45,120 nt of DNA from an uncultured Bacteroidota bacterium (GTDB taxonomy: Bacteria > Bacteroidota > Bacteroidia > Flavobacteriales > Flavobacteriaceae). The translations under genes and the position numbers were made by a program. The notes under the pieces were generated by a model, which saw only the letters and a program-made list of their open reading frames with translations, did no database searches and had not been told where the DNA came from. Location of the stretch: positions 1-45,120 of the forward strand of contig CAKZOC010000121.1 of assembly GCA_937136025.1 (NCBI GenBank), given 5' to 3'. Shown one piece after another: positions 16,676 through 24,478 of the stretch. The number at the start of each line of letters is the position of its first letter. The stretch's first letter is position 1.

Positions 16676-17419
16676 ATGTGCCGAGCTGTTTTTTTTATGT
16701 TGCTCCTTTTGGTTACCTCCAGTGGCCTGCCTCAGGACAAAAGGGTTTCTCCCGGGAGTTCGACAACTCCCCCCCACTCCCCCTGGGAAATCTTGCTGCA
16801 AGAGCATGTTCATGACGACGGAAGGGTCGACTATAAAGGTTTCCTCAAAGATCAGCAGCGGTTGAATTCTTATTTGGGAGCACTTGCCTTAAATCCTCCT
16901 CAGGAGGATTGGACGCCCCAGGCGAGAATGGCCTATTACATCAATCTGTACAATGCGGGGACTGTAGCCCTGATCCTGGAAAATTATCCTGTAAAAAGCA
17001 TCCGGGATATTGACAGGCCCTGGGCAAAAAAAAGAGTCCGGGTGGGCACTGAATGGCTTTCTCTCTCAGATATTGAACACAAAATTTTACGCAAAATGGG
17101 AGATGCCCGAATTCACTTTGCCATCAACTGTGCATCGATTTCGTGTCCGAAGCTGCCTAAATACGCCTTTACAGAAGCGAAAATCGAATCCCAGCTCGAA
17201 AGGGCCGCCCGCGGGTTTATCAATGATCCCGAGCGCAATACCCTTAATGCGGACAAGGCTGAAGTATCCAAAATCTTTAAATGGTTTCGTTCGGATTTTA
17301 AAGCTGATGAGGGTTCTCTAGTCGAATACCTGAATCGCTTTCTGGAAAAGCCCATCCCAAAGGGCACTTCGGTTGGTTTTTTGCCCTACGACTGGGCTTT
17401 AAATGACATCGACCCGTGA
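16676..17419 (+). CDS. DUF547 domain protein, secreted
   Basis: A 247-residue protein with a signal peptide (hydrophobic 5-18) and one DUF547 domain. Family motifs are MAYYINLYNAGTV (85-97) and IHFAINCASISCPKL (146-160), with His147, Cys152 and Cys157. DUF547 proteins often sit beside redox and arsenosugar genes, but their activity is unknown; the domain has a papain/transglutaminase-like pattern by inference. It is the only clearly exported product of this operon. Its stop overlaps the next start by four bases (GTGA). Confidence 0.82.
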   Translation: MCRAVFFMLLLLVTSSGLPQDKRVSPGSSTTPPHSPWEILLQEHVHDDGRVDYKGFLKDQQRLNSYLGALALNPPQEDWTPQARMAYYINLYNAGTVALILENYPVKSIRDIDRPWAKKRVRVGTEWLSLSDIEHKILRKMGDARIHFAINCASISCPKLPKYAFTEAKIESQLERAARGFINDPERNTLNADKAEVSKIFKWFRSDFKADEGSLVEYLNRFLEKPIPKGTSVGFLPYDWALNDIDP

Positions 17420-18144
17420 CCGAGCTGAGCATTATTATTCCCACGCTGAATGAAGCTCCACGTCTGACGTTTTTGCTGCCCTATCTCCAGAGAAACCTGG
17501 AAGCCCCCGCAAACGTTGAGATCATTATCGCCGATGGAGGAAGTTCAGATGGCACACAAGACATGGGCCGGAAACTGGGAGCTGTTGTTCTGAGTACTCC
17601 TACTGGCCGGGCCGTTCAGATGAATGCGGGCGCAGAAAAAGCCCGGGGACGCATTCTGTACTTTCTGCATGCCGATTCCATACCCCCGAAAAATTTCTAT
17701 TCCGAAATTCTCAAAACCCTTGAAAAAAGAGATACGGCCGGTTGTTTCAGACTTCGCTTTGAACCTTCCAATCCCACGCTGGACGCTTTTGCATGGTGCA
17801 CCCGACTGAACATACCCTTGTGCCGGGGTGGAGATCAGTCCCTCTTTCTACCTCGCATCTGGTTTGAAGCTCTGGGGGGTTTTGACGAGCGCTATCGGAT
17901 CTACGAAGACAATGAACTGATCGGAAGGCTTTACCGACAATACACCTTTACGGTCCTTACCCCGGAGCTTGTGACCTCCTCGCGCCGCTATCAGCAACTC
18001 GGCACTTATCGCCTCCAGTTTTATTACGCCATGGTACATTTAAAAAAATTCTTCGGAGCCTCCCCCGAGGCGCTGTATCGCTATTATAAAAACCATGTTC
18101 AGGGCGGGGGCGAAATCAGTGCTTCTGGAAGTAGTCGCGAATAA
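17416..18144 (+). CDS. TIGR04283-type family 2 glycosyltransferase, arsenosugar biosynthesis
   Basis: The 242-residue enzyme has the GT-A fold of GT2: SIIIPTLNEAPRL at 5-17, ADGGSSDGT at 39-47, and the DxD-equivalent HAD at 85-87. GGDQSLFLPRIWFEALGGFDE and EDNELIGRL near 170 agree with the TIGR04283 group, which occurs with arsenosugar biosynthesis genes. It starts with GTG at 17416, overlapping the DUF547 stop. It probably adds or transfers the sugar/glycerol part of the product, which is inference. Its last 29 bases overlap the end of the convergent GH113-like gene. Confidence 0.83.
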   Translation: MTELSIIIPTLNEAPRLTFLLPYLQRNLEAPANVEIIIADGGSSDGTQDMGRKLGAVVLSTPTGRAVQMNAGAEKARGRILYFLHADSIPPKNFYSEILKTLEKRDTAGCFRLRFEPSNPTLDAFAWCTRLNIPLCRGGDQSLFLPRIWFEALGGFDERYRIYEDNELIGRLYRQYTFTVLTPELVTSSRRYQQLGTYRLQFYYAMVHLKKFFGASPEALYRYYKNHVQGGGEISASGSSRE

Positions 18145-19114
18145 CGCCTTCTGCAGGTTTATTCTGGGGCGTAAACCGATTGTCCCCGGGGCCCCCGGCT
18201 CTGGAATGATGTATAAACCATTTCCAGACAAAGCCTCCTGCAAACCAATCCTCCGACCAGAATTCTTCAAACAGGGCTTCTTTGGCATTGGCCTGGGCTT
18301 CCAGGTTAACCGCCTCTTCATTGCGATCGACCAGCCAGGGTTTTTTGGCGGTATAATCCATACTGCGGTACCCGAACTCCGTAAAGAGGACCGGCCTGCC
18401 CACAGTCTGTTGAAGGGCCTCGATTTCGGCTTTCCATCTTCCCCAACCCGCCCGCAGTTCGGCTACCCCGGGATTTCGGGCTTCCGAGAGCGGAAAATAG
18501 GCATCGATCCCGATAAGGTCCAGGTCCTGCCAAAAAGAAATCCGTTTGTACTCATCCCAGTTCGCGGCGTAGGTGAGCTTTCCTGAATACCGTTCCCGGA
18601 CATTGCGGATGAGCCATTTCCAGTACGCAGGCCTGTGCTTCACAAAGGTTTCGAGCTCGGTACCGATACAAAACAGGCCTACTCCGGTTGCCTCTGCCAG
18701 TTCCGCATAGGTCAGAATAAAATCGGCATAATGCCATTCCAAACGCTTCCAATCCTCCTCGGAGGTCATTTCCAATTCCCCCGTAAAGATTCCCCTCCAT
18801 ATCCAGAGTTGCGGTTTGAGCATCACCCGGATCCCGTTCTTGTGGAGCAGGTCGATATACTGCCGGGCTCCCTGTCGGGTCTCCCCAAACCACTGCCGTT
18901 CGGTATCAAAAATGATCTCAGGGCTACCCATCTCCCGGATAAACCCAAAAGGCATTACAGCCGCGTAGCCCGCATGTACCGCTCGAAGGGCCTCTATGTG
19001 CTCTAAGTCCGCGGGCTCCCGCGAAGCCACAAAACTCACCCCGTTGATTTTTTCAAGGTCAGGGGCCGTACAGCCGTAACAAAAGAGCAAGAAAAGGAGG
19101 GCAATTCGCCTCAT
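18116..19114 (-). CDS. GH113-like TIM-barrel glycosidase lipoprotein
   Basis: The 332-residue protein has a lipoprotein-like signal ending YGC (Cys15) and a TIM-barrel resembling GH113 beta-mannanases. VMLKPQLWIWRG, LFCIGTELETF (Glu153 or 155 as acid/base) and PVLFTEFGYRS (Glu246 as nucleophile) are the catalytic regions, followed by GGFVWKWF. The substrate may be a mannan or a manno-oligosaccharide, by family. It is divergent from the FAD oxidoreductase gene (109 bases between) and convergent with the arsenosugar-type operon, so it is transcribed separately. Confidence 0.78.
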   Translation of the reverse strand: MRRIALLFLLFCYGCTAPDLEKINGVSFVASREPADLEHIEALRAVHAGYAAVMPFGFIREMGSPEIIFDTERQWFGETRQGARQYIDLLHKNGIRVMLKPQLWIWRGIFTGELEMTSEEDWKRLEWHYADFILTYAELAEATGVGLFCIGTELETFVKHRPAYWKWLIRNVRERYSGKLTYAANWDEYKRISFWQDLDLIGIDAYFPLSEARNPGVAELRAGWGRWKAEIEALQQTVGRPVLFTEFGYRSMDYTAKKPWLVDRNEEAVNLEAQANAKEALFEEFWSEDWFAGGFVWKWFIHHSRAGGPGDNRFTPQNKPAEGVIRDYFQKH

Positions 19115-19175
19115 ATAAAAATTTTTATCCCGAATTAAAGGTACATATTAATCAAAGATTGCACACCGGAACTGT

Positions 19176-19183
19176 TAAGTTTG
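19176..19183 (+). promoter_or_regulatory. Candidate -7 box for the oxidoreductase/glycosyltransferase operon
   Basis: TAAGTTTG matches TAnnTTTG exactly and lies 40 bases before the FAD oxidoreductase start, inside the divergent intergenic region. A TTG at 19159-19161 is a possible but close -33 partner. Confidence 0.4.
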
Positions 19184-19223
19184 TAACTTCATTGCGACTG
19201 ATAAAAAACGAGAAGGCCCGGGC

Positions 19224-20525
19224 ATGCATATTGTAATTATTGGAAATGGAATTTCAGGAATTACCGCTGCACGACATATTCGCAAAGGCTCGGATTATAA
19301 AATCACCGTAGTCTCCTCTGAAAGCGACCACTTTTTCTCACGTACCGCCCTGATGTATATCTATATGGGGCATATGAAATACGAACACACCAAGCCTTAT
19401 GAGGATTCCTTCTGGAAAAAGAACCGTATCGGGCTCATGAGGGCTAAAGTTACGGCCGTGGTTCCGGCATCAAAATCGCTGGTTCTGGAAGATGGCGGAG
19501 CACTGAGTTACGACAAACTCATTATCGCCTCGGGCTCCCAGCCCAATCGTTTCGGTTGGCCCGGACAGGATCTCAAAGGAGTTCAGGGGCTGTATTCCCT
19601 CCAGGATCTGGAGGCGCTGGAGGTCCATGCTCCGGATAAAAAACAATGCCGGCGTGCTGTGATAGTGGGTGGAGGCCTCATTGGTATTGAATTGGCCGAG
19701 ATGCTGCGCAGCCGTAATATTCCTGTGACCTTCCTGGTTCGGGAATCGAGTTTCTGGAACGGCGTATTGCCGAAAGGGGAGTCGGCCATGATAAACGAGC
19801 ATATTCGCCAGCACCACGTAGACCTGCGCCTGGGTACCAACCTGAAGGAAATCCTTTCGGACGAATCGGGAAGGGCGCGGGCCGTCATCACCGACCAGGA
19901 CGAAGAAATCGAATGTGACCTGGTAGGCCTCACGGCCGGAGTACGACCCAATATCGGTTTTCTCGAAAATTCGGGCATAGAAACCGACAAAGGGGTACTG
20001 GTAGACCGGTATTTACAAACCAATATCCGCGATGTTTATGCCATCGGTGATTGTGCCCAACAGCGCATCCCTATCGGGAAACGTCGGGCTGTGGAAGCCG
20101 TTTGGTACACCGGACGTATGATGGGTGAAACCCTGGCCCGGACAATATGCGGGCAGGATATGGAATACAGACCGGGACACTGGTTTAATTCCGCCAAATT
20201 CTTTGATATTGAATACCAGACCTATGGATGGGTATCCGGGTCCGGGAGCATGGATCCCGAAGAACAACATTTTCACTGGAGACATCCCAATGAACTCCTC
20301 TGCCTGACGATAGCCTACGATGTAAAAACCCGAAAATTTCTGGGAATCAACACCTTTGGGATCCGATTGCGGCATGAAGTGGTAGACCAGTGGCTGACTC
20401 AGGAACTCACCATAGACCAGGTGCTGGAACGTCTCCCAGAGGCGAATTTTGACCCGGAACAGTACCGCCGGTATGAAGGTGACATCTTACACACATTTAC
20501 CTCTAATACCGAACAAACGCTATGA
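19224..20525 (+). CDS. NAD(P)/FAD-dependent oxidoreductase
   Basis: A 433-residue two-dinucleotide-domain flavoprotein: GNGISG at 7-12 binds FAD, VGGGLIGIELAE at 148-159 binds NAD(P)H, and VYAIGDC near 275 contacts FAD. The pattern is that of the NADH-dependent ferredoxin/rubredoxin reductase and nitrite-reductase-like group. There is no redox-active CxxC. It overlaps the membrane ferredoxin gene by four bases (ATGA), so the two probably form an electron-transfer pair at the inner membrane. The electron acceptor is unknown. The C-terminal 120 residues are a domain of uncertain role. Confidence 0.85.
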   Translation: MHIVIIGNGISGITAARHIRKGSDYKITVVSSESDHFFSRTALMYIYMGHMKYEHTKPYEDSFWKKNRIGLMRAKVTAVVPASKSLVLEDGGALSYDKLIIASGSQPNRFGWPGQDLKGVQGLYSLQDLEALEVHAPDKKQCRRAVIVGGGLIGIELAEMLRSRNIPVTFLVRESSFWNGVLPKGESAMINEHIRQHHVDLRLGTNLKEILSDESGRARAVITDQDEEIECDLVGLTAGVRPNIGFLENSGIETDKGVLVDRYLQTNIRDVYAIGDCAQQRIPIGKRRAVEAVWYTGRMMGETLARTICGQDMEYRPGHWFNSAKFFDIEYQTYGWVSGSGSMDPEEQHFHWRHPNELLCLTIAYDVKTRKFLGINTFGIRLRHEVVDQWLTQELTIDQVLERLPEANFDPEQYRRYEGDILHTFTSNTEQTL

Positions 20526-22117
20526 CGACCCTGGAATCTATGTCCCTGGCCGGAGGACCTCCTAAAAGTTTGAAAAACGGTCAAAAGCTGGCGGTTTTTC
20601 TCGGCCTTTCGAGTGTATGTATTCTTCTGCTCGCCACTTTTGGTTTTGATTTTCCAAACCAGGGGTTCTGGCTGACAGCCTCCCTGATCGGGATCTTAAT
20701 GGGAGTCATCGGGTTCAGCTGGGCAACCTATAAGGGGGAACCCAAGGGAATCAAAAATCACGGGGTACAGTTTAAATCCATTTCCGGACGAGGCCTTTGG
20801 GCCTGGGCCCTGGGGATTGTACTGACCACATTCTACATCGTTCTGTATTTCTATCCGGAGTACCTCGGCCTGGTCAAAGACGGCCCCAACCGGGGGTTGA
20901 TTTCTCTTTTTGACCCCTTGAGCCGCTCCTTAAGTGGCAATCCGGCCAGCCAGTGGTTTGTTTACGGCACCCTTTATACCCTGGCTATTTTAGCCTTCGG
21001 GATCAAGTTTCTCTGGAAGTACCGCCACAACCGGTATCAGCGTCTCAGAACCCTGAGCGTAATGTTTTTCCAAACCGCTTTTGCCTTTATCATTCCTGAA
21101 ATCATGGCGCGGCTCAATGGGGATCTTCCGTACTACGACCTGAAAAACATCTGGCCCCTGAATTATTATAACTTCGAGCGGTATCGGGTCAACGCCTTTA
21201 TCGATTCCGGGGATATCGGCCTTGGGATGCTCATCTTCGGGATACTCTCCATCCTGGTCATCACCCCCCTGCTCACCTATTTTTACGGAAAACGCTGGTA
21301 CTGTTCCTGGGTGTGCGGCTGCGGGGGTCTGGCAGAAACGGCAGGGGACTCCTTTCGACAACTCAGCGATAAAAGCACGTTTGCCTGGAAGGTAGAACGG
21401 TGGGTGGTGCACAGTGTCCTTGTTTTTGTGGTCCTGATGACTACCGCCGTTATCTACTCCTATCTGGGTTCCGATAACAGCAAATACTGGCTCAGTAAAT
21501 CCCAGTTTCTTATGGGAGTGGGTGTGCTGCTGACCGCTATCTTCACCTGGGTCATGGTCTTCAGGCGAAAGGCCCTTAAAAAAGATGCCCTCTACGGGGC
21601 TGCAGGCTACATGATTATTATTCTTGGCCTGTTAGCCATCCACGGCTTCAGCGATGCCAAACACATCTTTATCTTCTCCTCCGAAAGCCTGAGAAAGACC
21701 TATAGTTTTCTCATCGGAAGTATATTTTCCGGGGTTATCGGAACGGGCTTTTACCCGATTTTCGGCAATCGGGTATGGTGCCGGTTTGGCTGTCCTATGG
21801 CGGCGATCCTCGGTCTGCAACAACGGCTCTTCTCCCGCTTCCGCATTACCACCAACGGCGGACAGTGCATCTCCTGCGGAAATTGCTCCACCTATTGTGA
21901 AATGGGTATAGATGTGCGCGCTTACGCACAGAAGGGAGCAAACATAGTCCGCGCGAGTTGTGTGGGTTGTGGAATTTGCTCCGCGGTCTGCCCCAGGGGC
22001 GTGTTGAAACTCGAAAACGGTCCGCGCAAGGGAAGGATTAACCCCAGGGAAGTGCTGTTGGGCAACGACGTAAACCTGATGGAGTTAGCCAATCAAAATT
22101 CAGATACGGCCTATTGA
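20522..22117 (+). CDS. Polytopic 4Fe-4S membrane ferredoxin (NapH/CcoG-like)
   Basis: The 531-residue protein has about eight membrane helices and four cysteine clusters: CSWVCGC (261-267), CRFGCP (420-425), CISCGNCSTYC (449-459) and CVGCGICSAVCP (480-491). The last two are classic ferredoxin [4Fe-4S] sites, and the first two match the membrane cysteine motifs of NapH, NosR and CcoG-type proteins. It likely moves electrons between the quinone pool or a ferredoxin and the flavoprotein encoded just upstream. In Bacteroidota, related genes occur near arsenosugar and other redox clusters. No heme site is seen. Confidence 0.83.
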   Translation: MTTLESMSLAGGPPKSLKNGQKLAVFLGLSSVCILLLATFGFDFPNQGFWLTASLIGILMGVIGFSWATYKGEPKGIKNHGVQFKSISGRGLWAWALGIVLTTFYIVLYFYPEYLGLVKDGPNRGLISLFDPLSRSLSGNPASQWFVYGTLYTLAILAFGIKFLWKYRHNRYQRLRTLSVMFFQTAFAFIIPEIMARLNGDLPYYDLKNIWPLNYYNFERYRVNAFIDSGDIGLGMLIFGILSILVITPLLTYFYGKRWYCSWVCGCGGLAETAGDSFRQLSDKSTFAWKVERWVVHSVLVFVVLMTTAVIYSYLGSDNSKYWLSKSQFLMGVGVLLTAIFTWVMVFRRKALKKDALYGAAGYMIIILGLLAIHGFSDAKHIFIFSSESLRKTYSFLIGSIFSGVIGTGFYPIFGNRVWCRFGCPMAAILGLQQRLFSRFRITTNGGQCISCGNCSTYCEMGIDVRAYAQKGANIVRASCVGCGICSAVCPRGVLKLENGPRKGRINPREVLLGNDVNLMELANQNSDTAY

Positions 22118-22150
22118 ATCCCTCCCGCTTTTTAACCCTTCAGAATCTCC

Positions 22151-22840
22151 ATGCAAACTATTGCTCTTATTATTCCGGCTTACAATGAAGAAAAATCCAT
22201 CGGGAATGTCCTGTCTGACATCCCGTCAATGGTCTCAGAAACAGTAGTGGTAGACAACAATTCCACCGACCGCACCGCTGAAAAAGCCAGAGCCGGGGGC
22301 GCAACCGTACTTCATGAATCCAGGAAAGGTTATGGTTACGCCTGTCTGAAAGGTATTGATTATCTGAGCAAAAGATCCAGGAGGCCCGATATTATCGTAT
22401 TTATGGATGGTGACTATTCCGACTACCCTGAGGAACTGCCCGCTGTAGTCGCTCCTATTTTGGAGGAGGGTAAGGATATGGTCATAGGGGCTCGGGTGAA
22501 AAGCCTGCGGGAAGAGGGTTCAATGACCCCTCAACAGGTGTTTGGAAACGCCCTGGCCACAACTCTGATGAAAGTGCTTTTCGGAGCCACATATACAGAC
22601 CTGGGGCCTTTCAGAGCGATCCGGTTTGACGCTTTGGAGTCCCTGGAAATGGAAGACAAGACCTATGGCTGGACGGTTGAAATGCAGCTCAAAGCTCTGA
22701 AAAAAAAGCTTGCATACACTGAAGTCCCAGTGCGTTACAGAAAAAGAATTGGGGTCTCAAAGGTCTCCGGCACGGTAAAAGGTAGTATCTTTGCGGGCGT
22801 TAAAATCTTAGGCTGGATTTTTAAATATAGTTTAAAATAA
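22151..22840 (+). CDS. Family 2 glycosyltransferase, polyprenyl-phosphate glycosyl transferase-like
   Basis: The 229-residue GT2 enzyme carries ALIIPAYNEEKSIGNVL at 5-21, VVDNNSTDRT at 33-42, and MDGDYSDYPEE near 90, where DGD holds the metal. The C-terminal VRYRKRIGVSKVSGTVKGS resembles dolichyl-phosphate mannose synthase-like enzymes. It has no extra membrane domain of its own. It lies 33 bases after the membrane ferredoxin and three bases before a processive GT2, so all are probably one transcript. It may make a polyprenyl-phosphate sugar used by the GT-C enzyme, by inference. Confidence 0.82.
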   Translation: MQTIALIIPAYNEEKSIGNVLSDIPSMVSETVVVDNNSTDRTAEKARAGGATVLHESRKGYGYACLKGIDYLSKRSRRPDIIVFMDGDYSDYPEELPAVVAPILEEGKDMVIGARVKSLREEGSMTPQQVFGNALATTLMKVLFGATYTDLGPFRAIRFDALESLEMEDKTYGWTVEMQLKALKKKLAYTEVPVRYRKRIGVSKVSGTVKGSIFAGVKILGWIFKYSLK

Positions 22841-22843
22841 AAC

Positions 22844-24328
22844 ATGGGACTAACCATCGCTTACATTATCATCGGGATTTACACGCTGTCGCTCCTGCTC
22901 ATCTTTATGTATAGCCTGGCTCAGCTGAATTTGCTGGTCAACTACCTCGGGCAGAGACGAAACCAGAAGGAAGCGCCGAAATTCAACCTGATGGACCCCC
23001 GGGAGATTCCGCTGGTGACGGTGCAGCTCCCTATTTACAATGAACAATACGTCATCGAGCGGCTGCTGGCCAATATCGCCCTGCTCGAATACCCTAAGAG
23101 CAAACTGGAAATACAGGTGCTTGACGATTCCACAGACGACTCCGTACAGGAAACAGCGGAAAGGATTGCAGCCCTGGCAAAAACCGGTCTGGACATTCAG
23201 CATATTTGCAGATCAAACCGGGAAGGCTTTAAAGCAGGGGCCCTTAAAGAAGGACTTAAGATCGCTAAGGGCGAGTTTATCGCCATTTTTGATGCGGACT
23301 TCCTGCCTGATGCCGATTGGCTTAAAAAGACAGTTCCTTACTTTAAGGATGCAGAGATTGGGGTAGTCCAAACCCGTTGGGGGCATATCAACCGCGATTA
23401 TTCTACCCTCACGCGGATACAGGCTTTCGCTCTGGACGCCCACTTTACGCTGGAGCAAGTTGGTCGCAATGCCAAAGGGCATTTTATCAACTTCAACGGT
23501 ACGGCCGGGATCTGGAGAAAAGAGTGTATTCTCGACGCAGGAAATTGGGAAGGGGATACCTTAACAGAAGATCTCGACCTCAGTTACCGGGCACAATTAA
23601 AAAACTGGAAGTTCAAATACCTGGAAAATGTGGAAACTCCGGCCGAGCTTCCTGTAGTTATCAGCGCAGCCCGGTCCCAACAATTTCGCTGGAACAAAGG
23701 CGGTGCAGAGAACTTCCGCAAGACCGTTTGGAGCGTATTGCAGGCAAAGAACATTCCTTTTAAAACCAAATTTCACGGGGTCATGCACCTGTTGAACAGC
23801 TCCATGTTCCTCTGTGTTTTCCTGGTGGCTATTCTCAGCATTCCGATGTTGTACATCAAAAACTCCTTCGGACATCTGGCATTGGTTTTCGAGCTCACCA
23901 GTTTCTTTATCGTCAGTACCATCATTCTTTTTGTCTGCTACTGGTTTACCTATAAAAGCATTCAGGGAAGCGGACTGGATAACTTCGTGTCGTACATTAA
24001 GCTGTTTTTCACCTTCTTTTCGGTGGCGCTCGGCTTCTCTCTACACAATAGCGTAGCCGTTCTCGAAGGGCATATGGGCAAGCGGTCTGAATTTGTGCGC
24101 ACCCCTAAGTTTAACATCAATAGTCTTAAAGACAGTTGGAAGGGAAATAAGTACCTGGTCAAGAAAATCTCCCCAAATACCATTCTGGAGTTTGGACTGA
24201 TGCTCTATTTCCTTTTTGGAATGTACAGCGCCATTCCCCTGAATGATTTCGGACTTTTTCCGTTTCACTTCATGCTCTTCCTCGGGTTCGGCTTTGTGTT
24301 TTTGAAATCCGTTACCTCTAAAGTATAA
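22844..24328 (+). CDS. Cellulose-synthase-like family 2 glycosyltransferase, membrane
   Basis: The 494-residue enzyme has an N-terminal helix, a cytoplasmic GT2 domain (about 50-290) and four C-terminal helices. The D,D,D,QxxRW signature is visible: DDSTDDS near 97, FDADFLPDAD near 149, TEDLDLSYR near 242, and QQFRWNKGG near 281. That is the signature of beta-glycan or glycolipid processive transferases (mannan or glucan synthase-like). The sugar cannot be predicted. There is no c-di-GMP PilZ domain. Confidence 0.83.
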   Translation: MGLTIAYIIIGIYTLSLLLIFMYSLAQLNLLVNYLGQRRNQKEAPKFNLMDPREIPLVTVQLPIYNEQYVIERLLANIALLEYPKSKLEIQVLDDSTDDSVQETAERIAALAKTGLDIQHICRSNREGFKAGALKEGLKIAKGEFIAIFDADFLPDADWLKKTVPYFKDAEIGVVQTRWGHINRDYSTLTRIQAFALDAHFTLEQVGRNAKGHFINFNGTAGIWRKECILDAGNWEGDTLTEDLDLSYRAQLKNWKFKYLENVETPAELPVVISAARSQQFRWNKGGAENFRKTVWSVLQAKNIPFKTKFHGVMHLLNSSMFLCVFLVAILSIPMLYIKNSFGHLALVFELTSFFIVSTIILFVCYWFTYKSIQGSGLDNFVSYIKLFFTFFSVALGFSLHNSVAVLEGHMGKRSEFVRTPKFNINSLKDSWKGNKYLVKKISPNTILEFGLMLYFLFGMYSAIPLNDFGLFPFHFMLFLGFGFVFLKSVTSKV

Positions 24329-24478
24329 ATCAGCTTCCGGACCTGCGACCTGAGTCGGGTAAAACCTCTGAATAGGAGGAATACCCCATCATCTGAAGAC
24401 CCCTGGGATTCAGGGATGAAAATCAGCGCTTTAATAAACCGTTATTTTTCTTTTTCTTGCAGGAGTTAACCAAACTCC

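Noticed and set aside
20522..22117. Possible radical SAM (ArsS) role for the four-cluster cysteine protein
   Set aside because: The cysteines form ferredoxin CxxCxxC and NapH-type motifs in a polytopic membrane protein, not the CxxxCxxC of radical SAM enzymes.
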